DNA from: JAWKIW01 sp041394145
GTDB lineage: Bacteria > Actinomycetota > Acidimicrobiia > Acidimicrobiales > Acidimicrobilacustridaceae
Direction: 5' to 3'
Assembly (NCBI GenBank): GCA_041394145.1
Contig: JAWKIW010000004.1
Span: forward strand, 186,001-250,000
DNA length: 64,000 nucleotides
Below are positions 37,128 to 45,924 of the stretch, piece after piece. Below the pieces are notes generated by a model. That model was not told the DNA's origin, made no database searches, and saw nothing but the letters and a program-made list of their open reading frames with translations. Position 1 is the stretch's first letter, and each line of letters opens with the position of its first letter. The translations under genes were made by a program, and so were the position numbers.

Positions 37128-39606
37128 TCACTCGACGGCGCCGGCCTCGCGCAGCCGTGCCTGCTCGGCCTCGGAGAGACCGAGGAGCTCGCCCAGCACC
37201 CAGGCCGTGTCCTGGCCGAGCAGCGGGCTGGCGCGGTCGTAGCCACCGGTGCCGTCGGCGAGGCGGAACCCGTTGCGCTCGTAGCGGCCCTCGCCGAGCA
37301 CCGGGTGGTCGTGGGCCAGCAGGTGGCCCCGGTGGGCGAGCTGGGGATCGGCGTAGCAGTCGCCGACGTCGGCGACCGGCACCGCCTCCAGGCCGGCCGC
37401 CTGCAGCGTCGCCGCCACCTCCCCGGGATCCCGGCCGGCCGTCCAGGCGGCGACGGCGGCCTCGACAGCGTCGGCGCGGTCGAGGCGGGTGGCGAGGTCG
37501 GCGCCGAGCTCGACGTCGAGCCCGGCGAGCGCGGCCAGGCGGGCCCACTCGTCGTCGTCCCACACGGCGATCGCCACCCAGCGGTCGTCGCCCGCGCACG
37601 GGAAGACGCCGTGGGGGACCGCGGCCGGGTGGCGGTTGCCGGCCCGCCCGGTCACCTCGCCGGTGCGGCGGTAGCGATCGATCCACGGCCCGAGCGACCA
37701 CACCGCCGCCTCCACCTGCGAGAGGTCGAGGTGCACACCCCGGCCGGTGCGTCGGCGGTGCAGGAGCCCGGCAGCCAGCGCGGCGGCGCCGAAGCGGGGG
37801 GCCAGCGAGTCGGTGATGGTGCCGAAGGGCCCGACCGGGGGTCGATCCGGCCAGCCGGTGAGGAAGGTGTAGCCCGACAGCGCAGCGCCCTGGCTCCCGA
37901 AGCCCGGGTAGTCGCGGTGGGGACCCGTCTGGCCGTTGAGGCAGGCCGACAGCATCACGAGGTCGGGTCGTCGTCCGGCGAGCGTCGGGTAGTCGAGCCG
38001 CAGCCGCGCAGGGCCCGGGAGCGAAGTTCTCGGCGACGGCGTCGGCGCGGTCGACGAGGTCGAGGGCGAGCGCTCGACCGTCGGGGTGCTTGAGGTCGAT
38101 GGCGACGCTGCGCTTGCCGGCGTTGAGGGCGTCGAACATGGGCGCCGCATCCAGGCCCTTCCCATAGGCCCGTAGGAAGTCGGGCCGTGACCGGGACTCC
38201 ACGCGGAGCACCAGCGCGCCGTGCTCGGCGAAGTAGCGGGTGGCGACCGGGCCCGCGGCCCCCGTCCCCAGCTCGAGGATGGTGGTGCCGACCCACGCAC
38301 CGTCTCGTCGGGCCGTGCGGGGCGGCGTGGGAACGGACGGGCTCGCGGCGCGAGGTCCGCCCGCCTTCGGCCACGGGTGGTCGGGATCGATCTCGTCGAG
38401 CGGTCGGCGCGGTCGGGTGCGCACCGGCGCCACCCGATCCTGGGGGCTGCGCACCGTGACGAACGAGGCCGGGCGGCCGTCGTCGTCGAAGAACCCACGG
38501 GCGGCGAGCTGCTCGTTCGCCAGCAGCTCGGCCGGCCCGTTGACCGGGGCCAGCGTGAGGTTGTGCTCGCAGGCCAGGGCGTACAGCTCGCGGGTGGTCC
38601 GCCGGGCGCAGAACGCCTCGACCACGGCGCTCAGCGCAGCCAGGTCCTCGTCGCTCGCCGTGGTGTGGTCGAACGAGGCCCAGTCCCAGCCCGCGATCGT
38701 CGACACGTCGATCCCGTCGGTCCTGGCGAGGTCGACGACCGTGCTCCACGTGCCGATCCGAGCGCGGCCGCCGCGGATGCCGAACGAGACCCAGCCGTCG
38801 GCACACGGCCAGATCTCCCGGGTGCGCCCGATGTTCGCCCCGCGCCGCCGGCCCCGGTCGTGCTCGCGGTGGTACCGGCCGACCGCGCCCAGGTTGGCGA
38901 CGAGCACCGCCTCCTGGGCCGACAGGTCGACCTCCTGGGGTCGGTTGCTCGCCAGCGCGGTGAGGGCGGCGACCGCGATCTCGGGCGCCGTGTGGGCCTC
39001 GGCCACGGGTTCGGTGCAGCGCACGGGAGGGCGGTCGGGATCGCCGGTGCAGAAGAGGTTGCCGGTGGCGGCGTGCACGCCCAGGTCCGACGCCCGCCAC
39101 GAGGCCCGGGGCCCGGTTCGGCCGAAGGGGGTGACGTGGACCCACACCGCGTCGGGCGCGCACGCCGGATCGACCCCCAGCCCGTCGGCGACGACCGGGT
39201 CGGCCACGACCACGTCGGCACCGGCGAGGACGGCGTCGAGTCGGTCGACGTGGGCGGCCGGACCGTCGGCCCGTCCGGTGCCGGCGACGTCGGCCGTCGC
39301 GGCTGCGTGGGGGGTGCGGGCGAGGCGTCCGGTGGCTGTGGCGGCCCCGGGTCGGTCGGCGGCGACGACGTCGGCGCCGAGGTCGGCGAGGATCTGCCCG
39401 GCGACCCGCAGCGCACCGTCGCCGAGCACGACCACGCGCCGGTCACCGAGGAGCCGCTCGCCGGTCGGGTCGGTGGCGGTGGTCGGGCCGGTGCTGCTGG
39501 TCGGGTCGGTGGCGGTGATCGGGCCGGTGGCGGTGGCTGGCTCGGTGGCGGTGGTCGGGTCGGTGGCCGCCTCGCTGCCGCTGGTGTCGTCGCGCTGTGC
39601 GTCCAC
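37128..39606 (-). CDS. Two-domain CaiB/BaiF (class III) CoA-transferase, one frameshift
   Basis: The gene codes about 825 residues with two full class III CoA-transferase domains in one chain. The first starts after a low-complexity tail (residues about 14-47) with 'RRVVVLGDGALRVAGQILADLGADVV' and contains 'HTAPEIAVAALTAL'; the second starts 'GTTILELGTGAAGPVATRYFAEHGA', has 'KRSVAIDLKHPDGRALALDL' and ends 'LGELLGLSEAEQARLREAGAVE'. A slip near 38020 is mended by removing one C from 'CTCCCGGG'. Fused double CaiB proteins are known. It would move CoA between an acyl-CoA and a free acid. An operator lies about 76 bases before the GTG start at 39606. Confidence 0.83.
39463..39567 (-). repeat. 18-base in-frame tandem repeat, about six copies
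   Basis: Units of 18 bases, close to GGTCGGGTCGGTGGCGGT, run from 39463 to 39567 with a few changes. They code a Thr-Ala-Thr-(Asp/Gly)-Pro-Thr repeat at the N-terminus of the CoA-transferase, ahead of its first folded domain. Confidence 0.72.
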
Positions 39607-39681
39607 CCCTCGTCGCCCCCGGTCCTCGTCCCCGGCGCGGTGTCGGGGCGCTGGCGGTCGCCGGGGCCGGGTTCGCCCCGA

Positions 39682-39770
39682 TCCCTGACGGCGATGTCAC
39701 CCTAGCGGGAGCGGTGAAGCACCAGGTCAGAGCGCATGACGCCGCGGAACATTGACGCTCATGTCAGGTT
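39682..39770. promoter_or_regulatory. Two operators between CaiB and amidohydrolase genes
   Basis: TGACGGCGATGTCA (frame 39682-39703) lies near the CaiB start, and TGACGCTCATGTCA with a GGTT flank (39749-39770) lies near the amidohydrolase start. The second contains TTGACG, a good -35 hexamer, so a bound repressor would block it. Having one site per divergent gene supports use of the motif as an operator. Confidence 0.65.
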
Positions 39771-39815
39771 TCTGGTGACATGGGCGCCGACCGCCGCCCC
39801 GGGGGGAGCCGCACC

Positions 39816-40982
39816 ATGGCGTACTCGATCATCTCCGCCGATGCCCACATCCTGGAGCCCGTCGACATCTGGGACACGTGGCTGCCGGAGAAGCACAAGG
39901 ATCACGCACCCAGGCTGGTGAAGGACAGCGACGGTGGCGACGCCTGGCTGTTCGCCGGCTCGTCCGAACCCGACCCCATCGGCCTCACCGCCACGCCCGG
40001 CATGCCGTGGGACCAGTTCCGCTGGAAGGGCGTCACCTACGACGAGGCCCGGCCCGGCTGCTACGACGGCGCCGCCCGCCTGGAGGACATGACCCTCGAC
40101 GGCGTCGACGCCGAGATCATCTTCCCGCCCCAGCGCACCGTCGGGCACTGGCTCGGCGACGAGGACGACGACCTCGTGCGGGTCGGCATCGAGGCCTACA
40201 ACTCGTTCCTGTTCGAGCAGTTCTGCGCCGCCGACCCCACCCGGTTGATCGGCGCCGCCCAGATCCCGTCCACCGGCATCGACGACGCCGTCGACACCTT
40301 GCGCAAGGCCAAGGCCCGCGGCGCCAAGACGGTCGTGATCTCGTGCTGGCCGGCCGGCGGCGACCAGATCTCCGACGACGACGACGCCTTCTGGGCCGCG
40401 GCCGCCGACGAGGGGATGCCGGTGTGCATCCACATCCTGATGATCTCCCGACGCGCCCGCATCCGGGCGCGCAAGGCGGCCGAGAAGTCGGGCGGGCGAG
40501 AGCTGTACGCCACCACGTCGAAGTCCAAGGCCGGGGCGCGGGCGGCGGTGGGCCTGTCGGGGGTGTTCTCGTCGGTCCCCGCCACCATCGGCCAGCTGAT
40601 CTTCACCGGGGTGTTCGAGCGGTTCCCCGGGCTGCACGTCGCCATGATCGAGACGGGCGTGGGCTGGCTGCCGCACTTCCTCGAGCAGATGGACGACCGC
40701 TTCTGGCGCAACCGGTCGTGGACGGACCTCCCCATCGACCGGCCACCGTCGGAGTACTGGTACTCGAACATGAGCGCCTCGTTCGTGCGCGACGACAACG
40801 GCATCCGCAACCGCCACGAGGTCGGCGTCGACAACATGATGTGGAGCACCGACTACCCGCACCACGGCAACGACTGGCCCCGGTCGCGCAAGACCATCAA
40901 CGAGACGATGGCGGGGCTCGCGGCGGACGAGAAGCACCGGATCGTGTGCGGCAACGCCGTGCGCATCTTCGGGCTTGGCTAG
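39816..40982 (+). CDS. Amidohydrolase family 2 (ACMSD-like) protein
   Basis: A 388-residue TIM-barrel metal enzyme. The first metal motif is 'SADAHILEP' near residue 7; 'VCIHILM' gives a barrel His, 'LHVAMIETGVGWLPHFLEQMD' is the typical strand-7 region, and 'STDYPHHGNDWP' holds the last metal Asp. Such proteins hydrolyse or decarboxylate cyclic or aromatic acids. ATG 39816 is chosen because GGGGGGAG lies just upstream; an ATG 36 bases earlier adds a tail without conserved residues. It forms a pair with the next amidohydrolase and has an operator upstream. Confidence 0.88.
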   Translation: MAYSIISADAHILEPVDIWDTWLPEKHKDHAPRLVKDSDGGDAWLFAGSSEPDPIGLTATPGMPWDQFRWKGVTYDEARPGCYDGAARLEDMTLDGVDAEIIFPPQRTVGHWLGDEDDDLVRVGIEAYNSFLFEQFCAADPTRLIGAAQIPSTGIDDAVDTLRKAKARGAKTVVISCWPAGGDQISDDDDAFWAAAADEGMPVCIHILMISRRARIRARKAAEKSGGRELYATTSKSKAGARAAVGLSGVFSSVPATIGQLIFTGVFERFPGLHVAMIETGVGWLPHFLEQMDDRFWRNRSWTDLPIDRPPSEYWYSNMSASFVRDDNGIRNRHEVGVDNMMWSTDYPHHGNDWPRSRKTINETMAGLAADEKHRIVCGNAVRIFGLG

Positions 40983-41043
40983 CTGACCGAGGGCGAGCGG
41001 CACCGGCGTCGGGCCGCCACCCGCCGATCCCTGGGGGGAGACC

Positions 41044-42345
41044 ATGCACGTCGACGACCTCATCCTCGTCAGCGTCGACGACCACGTCGTCGAACCGCCG
41101 GACATGTTCGACGGCCACCTGACCGACAGGTGGAAGGACGTGGCACCCCGCGTCGTGCGCAAGGACGACGGCACCGACGTGTGGGTGTACGAGGGGCAGG
41201 AGCTGCCCAACATCGGGCTGAACGCGGTGTCGGGTCGACCACCCGAGGAGTACGGGATCGATCCCACCTCCTTCGACGAGATGCGCCCCGGCTGCCACGA
41301 CGTCGACAGGCGCATCGACGACATGAACGCCAACGGCGTGCTCGGATCGATGAACTTCCCCTCGTTCCCGCAGTTCTGCGGCCAGCTCTTCGCTCGCACC
41401 GAGGACAAGGCCCAGGCCGAGGCCATGTTGCGGGCCTACAACGACTGGCACATCGACACGTGGTGCGGCAGCCATCCCGGTCGGTTCATCCCGCTGGCGC
41501 TGCCGGCGCTGTGGGATCCCGAGCTGGCCGCCGACGAGATCCGCCGGGTGGCGGCCAAGGGCTGCCACGCCGTGACCTTCTCGGAGAACCCCGAGAAGCT
41601 CGGCTACCCGAGCTTCCACAACGAGCACTGGGATCCGCTGTGGCGGGCGTGCTGCGACGAGGGCGTGGTGGTGTGCCTGCACATCGGCTCGTCGTCCCAG
41701 CTGGTCATCACCTCGGTCGAGGCGCCGATCAACGTGATGATCACCCTGCAGCCGATGAACATCGTGCAGGCCGCCGCCGACGTGCTGTGGTCCCGCGTGC
41801 TGCAGGACTTCCCCGACCTGCGCATCGCGCTGAGCGAGGGCGGCATCGGCTGGATCCCGTACTTCCTGGAGCGGGTCGACTACGTCTACCAGCACCACCG
41901 CGCCTGGACCGGCCACGACCTCGGCATGCTGCCGAGCGAGCTGTTCAACGAGCGGTTCGTCACCTGCTTCATCGACGACGCCTTCGGCCTCGAGGCCCGT
42001 GACCACCTGAACCTCGAGATGATCACCTGGGAGTGCGACTACCCGCACTCGGACTCGACGTGGCCCGAGTCGCCCGAGCGGCTGTTCGAGGCGTTGCAGG
42101 CGGCGGAGGTGCCCGACGACGAGGTGCACCGGATCACCCACGCCAACGCCATGCGGGTCTTCTCCTACGACCCGTTTGCGGTGATCCCGCGGGAGGCGTG
42201 CACCGTGGGTGCGCTGCGCTCGCAGGCCAGCGCCGCCGGCGTCGACACCGCCGTGCGCTCGCTCGGCACGCCGCCGCCTCGCCCCGAGGCGCCCATCCGC
42301 ATCATCGACCTCGCGGCCCGCACCGCCACCAAGCAGGCCTCCTAG
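41044..42345 (+). CDS. Amidohydrolase family 2 protein
   Basis: A 433-residue paralog of the preceding gene, 61 bases downstream and with its own GGGGGGAG ribosome binding site. 'SVDDHVVEP' opens the barrel, 'VVCLHIGSSS' is the middle His strand, 'LRIALSEGGIGWIPYFLERVDYV' and 'WECDYPHSDSTWP' match the family end. The C-terminal 60 residues are extra and Ala/Arg-rich. The pair probably act together, as subunits or in sequence, on the substrate of this regulon. Actual reaction unknown. Confidence 0.88.
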   Translation: MHVDDLILVSVDDHVVEPPDMFDGHLTDRWKDVAPRVVRKDDGTDVWVYEGQELPNIGLNAVSGRPPEEYGIDPTSFDEMRPGCHDVDRRIDDMNANGVLGSMNFPSFPQFCGQLFARTEDKAQAEAMLRAYNDWHIDTWCGSHPGRFIPLALPALWDPELAADEIRRVAAKGCHAVTFSENPEKLGYPSFHNEHWDPLWRACCDEGVVVCLHIGSSSQLVITSVEAPINVMITLQPMNIVQAAADVLWSRVLQDFPDLRIALSEGGIGWIPYFLERVDYVYQHHRAWTGHDLGMLPSELFNERFVTCFIDDAFGLEARDHLNLEMITWECDYPHSDSTWPESPERLFEALQAAEVPDDEVHRITHANAMRVFSYDPFAVIPREACTVGALRSQASAAGVDTAVRSLGTPPPRPEAPIRIIDLAARTATKQAS

Positions 42346-42362
42346 GCGACCTGCCGCCGTCG

Positions 42363-42409
42363 TTCTCGTTGCGTTTCGGGTCGGGGGCCGACCCTTTTCG
42401 CGGCGAGAT
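42363..42409 (+). repeat. 47-base stem-loop element, copy 2
   Basis: Same fold as the copy at 19344. The right outer arm reads CGCGGCGAGA, which turns one A-U pair into a second G-U pair and keeps the stem. It starts 17 bases after the amidohydrolase stop, in a convergent gap. Confidence 0.75.
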
Positions 42410-42434
42410 GATGGTGGTGCGGCGTCGGTGCCCG

Positions 42435-43367
42435 TCACGGCGTCCGAAGGCCCGGCCCACCGATCGTGAGGAGTCGTCGAAGCCGGGTGGTGACGCCCTC
42501 GGGATCGGTCCGCAGCTCCGAGCGAGTGACGACGGCCACGGCGTAGCCGGCGGCCTGGAGGCGGAGTCGTCGGGCGGCGTCGCGGTCGAAGGCCCCGCGG
42601 CGGGCGTGGACGCTGCGTCCGTCGAGCTCGACGACCACCCACCTGCATCGCCAGAGCCCGTCCACCTCGACGATGCGGCCTTCGTCGTCGTGGACGACGA
42701 CGTGGTACTCGGGCTCCTCCAGGTCGAAGGCGCGGGCGACGTCTCGGAACTCCCGCTCCAGCACGCTGTCCGGCACATCCTGCTCGTCGAGTCGGCCGGC
42801 GACGACCCGGCGCAGCCGACGACTCCCGTCCTTGCCTCGGCGGGCGTGCGATCGGAGGACGTCGAGCACCTGGTCGAGCGTGACCAGTCTTCGCCGCTCG
42901 AGATCGTCGAGCGCACGCAGGAGCGTGGCGTCATCGGTGACCGCGGCCAGGTCGACGAGGAGCCGGGCCGGCCCGACGACGGGCACGTTGTCGCGGATGG
43001 TCGGTGCGGCGAGGTCCAGGTCGCACACCCGGTGCACGCGCACGCCGCCGGGCGCCCGTCCGCCCGGGTGCCGAACTGACACCTCCGGTGTGCCCGGTCG
43101 GAAGCCGTCGACACCCCAAAGCACCGCCGCCGAACGATGGGAGGCCACGCCGCCGATCGAGAGGCAGGCCGCGAGCACGCTGGTGTGCCACGTCATGGGC
43201 GTTCCCCCGCTGAGGTAGACGCCGGGGCGGATCGTCACCAGCCGCCCCGAACGCTGGGCGCGCTTGACGGCTTCGGGGGAGGCGCCGAGGGAGAGCAGCT
43301 GCTGGCGGGTCGTGAGGCCGTGCTGGCGCGGCGCGAGCGTCCGCACGAGGGGGTCGAGGCTCGCCAT
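42435..43367 (-). CDS. AbiEi-type antitoxin domain fused to a DUF559-like nuclease domain
   Basis: A 310-residue protein. The N-terminal winged-helix part ('HGLTTRQQLLSLGASPEAVKRAQRSGRLVTIRPGVY' in two pieces, about 13-50) resembles the AbiEi/type IV antitoxin wing. The C-terminal part has 'EVDGLWRCRWVVVELDGRSVHARRGAFDRDAARRLRL' features of DUF559, a Vsr-like endonuclease fold, with E, D and E/D residues in the right order. No toxin gene is next to it. Such solo genes are common in actinomycetes and their role is unsettled. ATG 43367 is used; upstream extension only translates a repeat element. Confidence 0.72.
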   Translation of the reverse strand: MASLDPLVRTLAPRQHGLTTRQQLLSLGASPEAVKRAQRSGRLVTIRPGVYLSGGTPMTWHTSVLAACLSIGGVASHRSAAVLWGVDGFRPGTPEVSVRHPGGRAPGGVRVHRVCDLDLAAPTIRDNVPVVGPARLLVDLAAVTDDATLLRALDDLERRRLVTLDQVLDVLRSHARRGKDGSRRLRRVVAGRLDEQDVPDSVLEREFRDVARAFDLEEPEYHVVVHDDEGRIVEVDGLWRCRWVVVELDGRSVHARRGAFDRDAARRLRLQAAGYAVAVVTRSELRTDPEGVTTRLRRLLTIGGPGLRTP

Positions 43368-43536
43368 TGCTGCTCCTGGTCGCCGGTCGAGGTGGCGAGC
43401 GGCCTCGCGAGGTCCGGCGCGTGCCGGGTGGTGCCGGTGCACGGGGTGGTCCGGCGGGGAGGTCGGCAGGAGACGACGATTCGGCCCGAGGGTAGAAGCG
43501 TCCCGAAGGTGGCGCCACCCCCCTCTGTCCTCATCC

Positions 43537-43583
43537 TTCTTGTTGCGACGTGGGTCGGGGGCCGACCCTTTTCGCAGCGAGAT
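43537..43583 (+). repeat. 47-base stem-loop element, copy 3
   Basis: The left outer arm is TCTTGTTGCG, so a further G-C pair becomes G-U, and the left internal loop is ACGT instead of TTCC; the inner stem and TTTT are unchanged. It lies between two minus-strand genes. Confidence 0.75.
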
Positions 43584-43619
43584 CACGGTGGCGTCCCGGG
43601 GCGGATGTCATGGTCGTCG

Positions 43620-43666
43620 TTCTCGTTGCGTCTCGGGTCGGGGGCCGACCCTTTTCGCAGCGAGAT
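43620..43666 (+). repeat. 47-base stem-loop element, copy 4
   Basis: Same arms as copy 1, left internal loop TCTC. It starts 36 bases after copy 3 and ends seven bases from the NHL lipoprotein stop. The 306-base gap 43368-43673 holds these two copies and no gene that I can support. Confidence 0.75.
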
Positions 43667-43673
43667 GAGGGTG

Positions 43674-44693
43674 TCAGCCCCGTCCGATGCGGACGGTGCG
43701 CACCTCGCCGCCGGCGGGCGGGATGATCGACAGCACCGGCTCGTTGAAGGAGCTGACGACGAACGAGCCGTCGCCGTCGTAGGCCAGGTTGTCGACGGCC
43801 TTGGTGGCCGGCGTGGCGTACGGCGTCGATGTCCCGGTGGCGAGGTCGACGGCGAGCACGCCGACCGGTGCGGACGTCAGCACGTAGGCCGCCCCTCGGG
43901 GCCGAACTTCACCGCGCTTCGGGAACCCGAGGCCGCCGAGCACCTCGGTGACGGCGCCGGTCGCAGGATCGATCCGCACCAGCGATCCCTGCTGGTCCCG
44001 GTAGGACGGGCCGTAGATGGCCCCGTCGGGCCCGAAGGCGAAGCCGTTGACGTTGCCGACGGTGGCGGCGACCTCCTGGGGCGGGGTGGCGCCGGTGGGA
44101 TCGAGCCGGAAGAGGCCGTCGGCGGTGACCGCCCGTCCCACGTAGAGCGACCCGTCGGGGGAGAAGGCGATCGGGTTCGCACCCGCACCGACGTTGCCGA
44201 TCGTGGTGCTCGTCCCGTCGGCACCGAGGCGGCCCACGGTGCCGTCGCTGAAGCCGGTCCAGTAGACGGCGCCGTCGGGGCCGACGGCGAGGTCGTCGGG
44301 GCCCCTGACGCCCTGGTCGGTGCCGAACCGACCCTGGATCGTCCCGGTGCGAGGATCGACGGCGAGGATCTGGCTTCCCGCGAGGTCGGCCACCCAGAGC
44401 CGGCGGCCGTCCCACGCCACCCCGTTCGTGCCCTTGGGTGGCGTCTGGTCGACCCCTCCCTCGGGCACCGGCACGGTTGCCGGTCCGAGGTTGGTCGGCG
44501 TCCAGGCCCCGGGTCTGGCGGTGGTGCCCGTCGTCGCGGCGGTGGCCGAGGTCGGCGAGGAGGTCGGCGCATCGGTCGGGGTCCTGTCCCCGGTCGCGGT
44601 GTCCGAGCCGCACGCCACGAGGGTCACCAGCGCGGCGGCGAGCAGGGTGACCACCGGCCCGTGGCGGCGTGCGGCTCGGCGGGGCGTCGGCAT
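43674..44693 (-). CDS. NHL/SMP-30-like beta-propeller lipoprotein
   Basis: A 339-residue lipoprotein with lipobox LVAC (Cys at residue 28), a Thr/Ser-rich linker and a six- or seven-bladed propeller with repeated 'GPDGAVYW', 'SPDGSLYV' and 'GPDGAIYG' motifs. Around 43925-43890 about 12 residues (PKRGEVRPRG) break the pattern; a reading shifted by one base gives AVKFGPEG, the expected blade motif, so two compensating base errors are likely there. ATG 44693 is eight bases after a TAGCGT box (leaderless). It binds or senses an outside ligand; function unknown. Confidence 0.8.
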   Translation of the reverse strand: MPTPRRAARRHGPVVTLLAAALVTLVACGSDTATGDRTPTDAPTSSPTSATAATTGTTARPGAWTPTNLGPATVPVPEGGVDQTPPKGTNGVAWDGRRLWVADLAGSQILAVDPRTGTIQGRFGTDQGVRGPDDLAVGPDGAVYWTGFSDGTVGRLGADGTSTTIGNVGAGANPIAFSPDGSLYVGRAVTADGLFRLDPTGATPPQEVAATVGNVNGFAFGPDGAIYGPSYRDQQGSLVRIDPATGAVTEVLGGLGFPKRGEVRPRGAAYVLTSAPVGVLAVDLATGTSTPYATPATKAVDNLAYDGDGSFVVSSFNEPVLSIIPPAGGEVRTVRIGRG

Positions 44694-44701
44694 CGGCGCG
44701 C

Positions 44702-44778
44702 ACGCTACCCGAGGGCCGAGACGACGGACGAGGGCCCCGGCGCTGGTCCTGTGCTGTCGGTGGCCCGGCCGGTAGGGT
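44702..44778. promoter_or_regulatory. Divergent leaderless promoters
   Basis: TAGCGT on the minus strand (44707-44702) is eight bases before the NHL lipoprotein ATG, and TAGGGT on the plus strand (44773-44778) is nine bases before the LLM oxidoreductase ATG. Neither gene has a ribosome binding site in the space left. Confidence 0.5.
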
Positions 44779-44787
44779 CCCGGGCCG

Positions 44788-45667
44788 ATGGAGATCGGGA
44801 TGACCCTGCCCACGATGATCGCCGGCGTCGACCGGGCGTCGACGCTCGAGTGGTGCCGGCGCATCGAGGCGGGTCCGTGGTCGACGCTCGCCATCGGGGA
44901 GCGGATCGCCTACCCGAACCAGGAGCTGTGGGTCACGCTGTCGGCGGCGGCTGCGCTCACCGAGCGTCCTCGCATCATGGCGACGGTGGTGGTGCTGCCG
45001 ATGCACTCGGCGGTCGACGTCGCCAAGAAGGCGGCCACGCTCGACGTGCTGTCGGGTGGCCGCTTCGTCCTCGGCGTCGGCGTCGGTGGGCGGGACGAGG
45101 ACTACCGCTCGCTCGAGCGCCCCTTCGGTCACCGCCATCAGCGCATGGACGACCAGGTCCGGTTGATGCAGCGGGTGTGGGCCGGCGATGCGCCCTTCGA
45201 CGACGTCCACCCCGTCGGCCCGCCTCCGGTCCAAGCCGGTGGGCCGCCGGTCTACAGCGGTGCGCTCGGTCCGAAGTCGATCGCCCGCAGCGCCCACTGG
45301 GCTGCCGGCATCAGCGGCTTCCTGCTCGATCCGCTGGGCGAGGACGTGGCCGGGACGCTCCGCCAGATCGAGCAGGCGTGGGTCGACGCCGGGCGCACCG
45401 AGCCGCCCCGCCACGTCACCAGCTTCTGGTACGCCCTCGGCGACGACGCCGAGTCGCGTCTGCACGCCTACGCCCGCCGGTACCTCGGCATCTTCGGCGA
45501 CGAGATCGCCGAGGCCATGGCGGCGTCCTGCACGGCGAGCTCGCCGTCGGCCCTGCGCGACGCGGTGGGTCGCCTGGACGAGGCGGGGTGCGACGAGCTG
45601 CTGCTGGTGCCGACGACGACCGACCCCGCCGCCTCGATCGCGCACGCTCGACGCCCTCGCATTCTGA
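44788..45667 (+). CDS. LLM-class (F420-dependent type) oxidoreductase, one frameshift at the end
   Basis: A flavin/F420 luciferase-like TIM barrel of about 292 residues. 'IGERIAYPNQELWVTLSAAAALT', 'VLPMHSAVDVAKKAATLDVLSGGRFVLGVGVG' (in two parts) and 'RMDDQVRLMQRVW' are standard family blocks. The expected end RTLDALAF with a TGA at 45665 is in a different frame from the body; a one-base slip near 45645 explains this. Without it the frame would run on through a repeat region into the next gene. ATG 44788 follows a TAGGGT box. Substrate and F420 versus FMN use are unknown. Confidence 0.84.
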
Positions 45668-45848
45668 CCCTGCCGAGCCTCGATCAGCCTGACGCCCTCA
45701 AGGACCTGGATCTCGCCCTGCTCGATCGCACGCTCGACGCCCTCGCGGACCTGACCCTGCCCTGTTCGACCGCACGCTCGACGCCCTCGCGCGACCCGAC
45801 CCTGCCCTGCTCGATCGCACGCTCGACGCCCTCGCGCGACCCGGCGTG
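45633..45848. repeat. 44-45 base tandem repeat from the end of the LLM gene, five units
   Basis: Units start at 45633, 45679, 45721, 45765 and 45810. The first is the gene's own 3' end with its stop. Each unit has a core close to CTCGATCGCACGCTCGACGC followed by CCTCGCG and ACCCTGCCCTG. Units 3 to 5 are closest to each other; unit 2 is diverged. They occupy most of the gap before the next gene. Confidence 0.72.
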
Positions 45849-45924
45849 GTGGCCCGGCGTGGTCGGGTGTCGGGTGTTCACCTGCCCGACACCCGACGTC
45901 CACGGCCGGGCGCTAGAAGAGGGG

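Noticed and set aside
43368..43586. N-terminal extension of the AbiEi/DUF559 gene beginning SLRKGSAPDPRRN.
   Set aside because: These residues are translated from the 47-base stem-loop element; the same phrase appears at every copy, so it is not part of the protein.
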